This document shows, one piece after another, positions 11,124-13,137 of a stretch of 13,137 bases of DNA. Numbering within the stretch: position 1 is the first letter of the stretch; each line of letters opens with the position of its first letter. The stretch spans positions 1 to 13,137 of the forward strand of contig JAFRMM010000181.1 of the NCBI GenBank assembly GCA_017430675.1, written 5' to 3'. The notes beneath the pieces were generated by a model. It searched no databases. It saw nothing but the letters and a program-made list of their open reading frames with translations, and had not been told where the DNA came from. The DNA is from Prevotella sp. Its GTDB lineage: Bacteria; Bacteroidota; Bacteroidia; Bacteroidales; Bacteroidaceae. The position numbers were made by a program, and so were the translations under genes.

Positions 11124-12068
11124 CTATTTCTTGATGTTGTCCCAGGCGTTGCTCTGTGAGGCGTTGATGCTCATGAGCAGGTCGTAGATCCGTTCCTTCT
11201 CCTTCTGCGTGCCCTTGCCCTTGTAGATGCTCGACAGTTCGTCCTTCTTGTAGTCGGTCCATATCTGCGGCAGGAGACTCAGGGGCTTGTTCTCGTGGGC
11301 CGCCTTCAGACCGTTCTCCAGGGCGTCGGAGATCTCCGTGCGTCCGCGCTCGGCATTGTTCACCATTTCGTCGAGACCCTTGCGGTAGTAGTCGTACTGC
11401 AACTGGCGCAGGGGTTTCATCGACTCGTCGAGGTAGTCGTTGATGATGGCGAAGCGGTTACGGCTGTCCTCGAACGACTTCCAGCCGGGGAAGCCGAGGT
11501 CCTGGGCGTTGTTCACCAGGTACATGCAGCGCTGCAGGATGTCGGTGCCGCCCATGGGCGAGAAACTGTCGAGGTTGAGCCCGATGATCAGGTAGGCGTA
11601 GTAGGCGAAGAGGGCCGTCAGTTGGTTATCCACGATTTCATCGTTATAGTTCAACTGGTCGAACTCCGCGAACTCGAAGTTGAAGTTCTCGTCCTTATTA
11701 TTATATAAGGTGGAGGTGTAGGAGGCGTTATAGACGGGGCGGTTGGCCTGGATCAGTGCATTGCACTCGAAGCGGTTCTCCTCGCGCACGTACTTCGTGA
11801 CGGTGATGTTGAAATTGCACTGGATGCGCTCGTTCTTCTGGAACTGCAGGGGTGTCCACTGGCGTTCGTTGACGAACTGCTCCAGTGTCTGCTGCAGGTT
11901 GTCGAACACGCTGACGTCCGTGCCCTGTATCTGACTGTGGTTGATGTTGATCTTCGCCTGCAGTTCCTGGGCCTGTAGCGGTGAGGGGGTGAAAAGGTGG
12001 AAAGTGAAAAGTAGTGGCAGAACGCTCCGCCACCACTTGATAGTCATACGAATGTATTGTCTGTTCAT
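11124..12068 (-). CDS. DUF4835 family secreted protein
   Basis: This 314-aa protein has a signal peptide ending at LQAQ (about residue 34) and the DUF4835 hallmarks: ELQAKININHSQIQGTDVSVFDNLQQTLEQFVNERQWTP at the start of the mature protein, RIQCNFNITVTKY, NALIQANRPVYNASYTSTL, ENFNFEFAEFDQLNYNDE and a LTALFAYYAYLIIGLNLDSFSPMGG block (about 155-180). The function of the family is not established; it is widespread in Bacteroidota and usually next to recN. A periplasmic location is likely. Codons for its signal peptide (FTFHLFTPS) hold a second pyrimidine-rich repeat (GTGAAAAG at 11989 and 12004 on the plus strand). ATG 12068 is used; M8 would also keep a signal peptide. It is 38 bases downstream of the exonuclease gene. 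Confidence 0.93.
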   Translation of the reverse strand: MNRQYIRMTIKWWRSVLPLLFTFHLFTPSPLQAQELQAKININHSQIQGTDVSVFDNLQQTLEQFVNERQWTPLQFQKNERIQCNFNITVTKYVREENRFECNALIQANRPVYNASYTSTLYNNKDENFNFEFAEFDQLNYNDEIVDNQLTALFAYYAYLIIGLNLDSFSPMGGTDILQRCMYLVNNAQDLGFPGWKSFEDSRNRFAIINDYLDESMKPLRQLQYDYYRKGLDEMVNNAERGRTEISDALENGLKAAHENKPLSLLPQIWTDYKKDELSSIYKGKGTQKEKERIYDLLMSINASQSNAWDNIKK

Positions 12069-12106
12069 TCTATACTCTTTCTATACGCTTGGTCTTCTCT
12101 TCTTAT

Positions 12107-12961
12107 TCATTGCAGTTTTGATTCCCGAAGCCGGATGCGCGTGAGCACCTGCTTCGTGTTGTAGGTGAAGTCGCCCGACAGGATCCAACTGTAGTAGCCT
12201 GGATCGATGCGCAGGACGTCGGCCACGGGCAGTCCCTTGTGCTTGCCGAAGTTGAACACCTCCGTGAGCCTCGGCTTGCCGTCCTTGTCGAGCAGCGGCT
12301 TGCCGTAGCGGTCCTTGACCTCTCCCCAGACGATGCGCCCCGCGAAGTCGATGTTGTTGTTGGTCTTCGAGAACTCGGCGAGTGTGTCCATGTCGTTGTC
12401 CAGCACCTTCTCGGGATCCTCATTGGCGCCCGGGGCGTACTTGTCGAGTTGTCCCATCAGCACGCGGTAGGTGGCCTCGGTGTCCTGGTCGGCACGGTGG
12501 GCCTCGAAGTCCTCCTCCATCTTCCGTCCGCAGTAGAACTTATAGGCGGCGGCGAGGTTACGGCGCTCCATCTTGTGGAAGATGGTCTGCACGTCGATCA
12601 GGCGGCATCTGGAGAAGTCGAAGTCGATGCCGGCGCGCAGGAACTCCTCGGCGAGCAGGGGGATGTCGAAGTGGTTGGAGTTGAAGCCCGCGAAGTCGCA
12701 GCCCGTGAAGATGTCACAGAGTTTCTGTCCCAGTTGCTTGAACGTGGGCTTGTCCTTCACGTCCTCATTGCTGATGCCCGTGAGGGCCACCACCTCCTCG
12801 GGGATGGGCTTCTCGGGGTTCACCAGTTCGTTGCCCCGGAGTTCATCGCCGTTGGGGAGCAGTTTGATATAGGAGATCTGGATGATACGGTCTTTCACCA
12901 GGTCAAGCCCCGTCGTTTCCAGATCGAAGATGACCAGCGGTTTCTTGAGATTCAGTTTCAT
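12107..12961 (-). CDS. DnaQ-family 3'-5' exonuclease (DEDDh) with a C-terminal DUF3820-like domain
   Basis: This 284-aa protein starts with an exonuclease domain (about 8-172): Exo I FDLETTG with D13 and E15, Exo II GFNSNHFDIPLL with D99, and Exo III HRADQDTEAT with H155 and D160. All catalytic residues are present. After a charged linker comes a small domain (about 245-275) FNFGKHKGLPVADVLRIDPGYYSWIL, similar to DUF3820. The enzyme removes nucleotides from DNA 3' ends and could be the proofreading epsilon subunit or an associated exonuclease. Its place 14 bases downstream of dnaN supports a role with the replicative polymerase, the usual arrangement in Bacteroidota. ATG 12961 is a good start for the family. 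Confidence 0.94.
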   Translation of the reverse strand: MKLNLKKPLVIFDLETTGLDLVKDRIIQISYIKLLPNGDELRGNELVNPEKPIPEEVVALTGISNEDVKDKPTFKQLGQKLCDIFTGCDFAGFNSNHFDIPLLAEEFLRAGIDFDFSRCRLIDVQTIFHKMERRNLAAAYKFYCGRKMEEDFEAHRADQDTEATYRVLMGQLDKYAPGANEDPEKVLDNDMDTLAEFSKTNNNIDFAGRIVWGEVKDRYGKPLLDKDGKPRLTEVFNFGKHKGLPVADVLRIDPGYYSWILSGDFTYNTKQVLTRIRLRESKLQ

Positions 12962-12975
12962 CGGTCTGCCGTCAA

Positions 12976-13137
12976 CTAATCATTAATCAGCATGGGCATC
13001 ATCAGCATGAGCACATCCTGGTTCTCAGGCTGCTCTGAGGGCAGCACGAGACCGGCTCTGCTGGGATCGGCCAACTGGATGATGACCTCGGGGCAGTCGA
13101 AGTTGCTCAGCACCTCGATGAACGAGGAGCCCTTGAA
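12976..13137 (-). CDS. dnaN: DNA polymerase III subunit beta, sliding clamp (3' end only)
   Basis: Only the last 53 codons are in the window; the rest lies to the right. They read FKGSSFIEVLSNFDCPEVIIQLADPSRAG at the start and end in ENQDVLMLMMPMLIND. The closing LxMMPM block is typical of DnaN C-termini, and the D-P-S-RAG stretch matches the third clamp domain. The protein forms a ring that holds DNA polymerase III on DNA. The stop at 12976 is 14 bases before the exonuclease start, so the two are likely cotranscribed. The gene is recognised from its C-terminus and its neighbours. Confidence 0.93.
   Translation of the reverse strand, partial: FKGSSFIEVLSNFDCPEVIIQLADPSRAGLVLPSEQPENQDVLMLMMPMLIND

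Noticed and set aside
12239..12979. 246-codon plus-strand open frame
   Set aside because: Antisense to the DEDDh exonuclease gene, which has all catalytic motifs.

Overview
The window looks like a chromosomal segment of a Bacteroidota member, most likely a relatively GC-rich Prevotella-like member of the Bacteroidales. Three things point there: TTTG-N20-TAnnTTTG promoters, gene families restricted to Bacteroidota (HU-like proteins of the HU-HIG type, smalltalk micro-protein, DUF4248, DUF4835, VapE/DUF3874-type NTPase), and lipoproteins with an acidic stretch after the lipidated cysteine. No tRNA, rRNA, integrase, transposase or CRISPR array was found.

Left part (1-2014). The 5' part of a response regulator fused to a PP2C-type phosphatase runs leftward off the edge from 602. 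Divergent to it is a rightward two-gene unit: an outer-membrane beta-barrel protein (813-1484) and a small lipoprotein (1504-1977). It ends in a strong hairpin that is also a copy of a dispersed repeat.

Middle part (2022-6014, all leftward). This is an accessory cassette of phage-like character: a VapE-type P-loop NTPase, DUF4248 protein, a 148-aa protein of unknown function, an M15A-type peptidase, a four-cysteine zinc-ribbon miniprotein, an HU-like DNA-binding protein and a 36-aa smalltalk micro-protein. Several of these genes have their own TAnnTTTG -7 element. The cassette is dense in secondary-structure DNA: two families of REP-like hairpins (core GGGGACGGTTC, three copies; core GTGCCTGACCCC, two copies), a run of stem-loops at 4318-4695, and three or four 21-bp-spaced repeats with palindromic cores at 3979-4047. 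Three genes (DUF4248, the zinc ribbon, and the TPR lipoprotein) take their stop codon from inside a REP-like element.

Right part (6088-13137, all leftward). A TPR lipoprotein with one internal membrane segment (7545-6088) is preceded by a 213-bp leader holding a long imperfect inverted repeat. Upstream lies a housekeeping unit in transcription order: dnaN (3' end only), a DnaQ-family exonuclease, DUF4835, recN and a secreted trypsin-fold/TPR protein that appears to have lost its catalytic His and Ser. The gaps are 14, 38, 1 and 7 bases, so these genes are probably cotranscribed and tie DNA replication and repair to envelope proteins. The coaBC gene that I recall sitting between the exonuclease and DUF4835 genes in related genomes is absent here.
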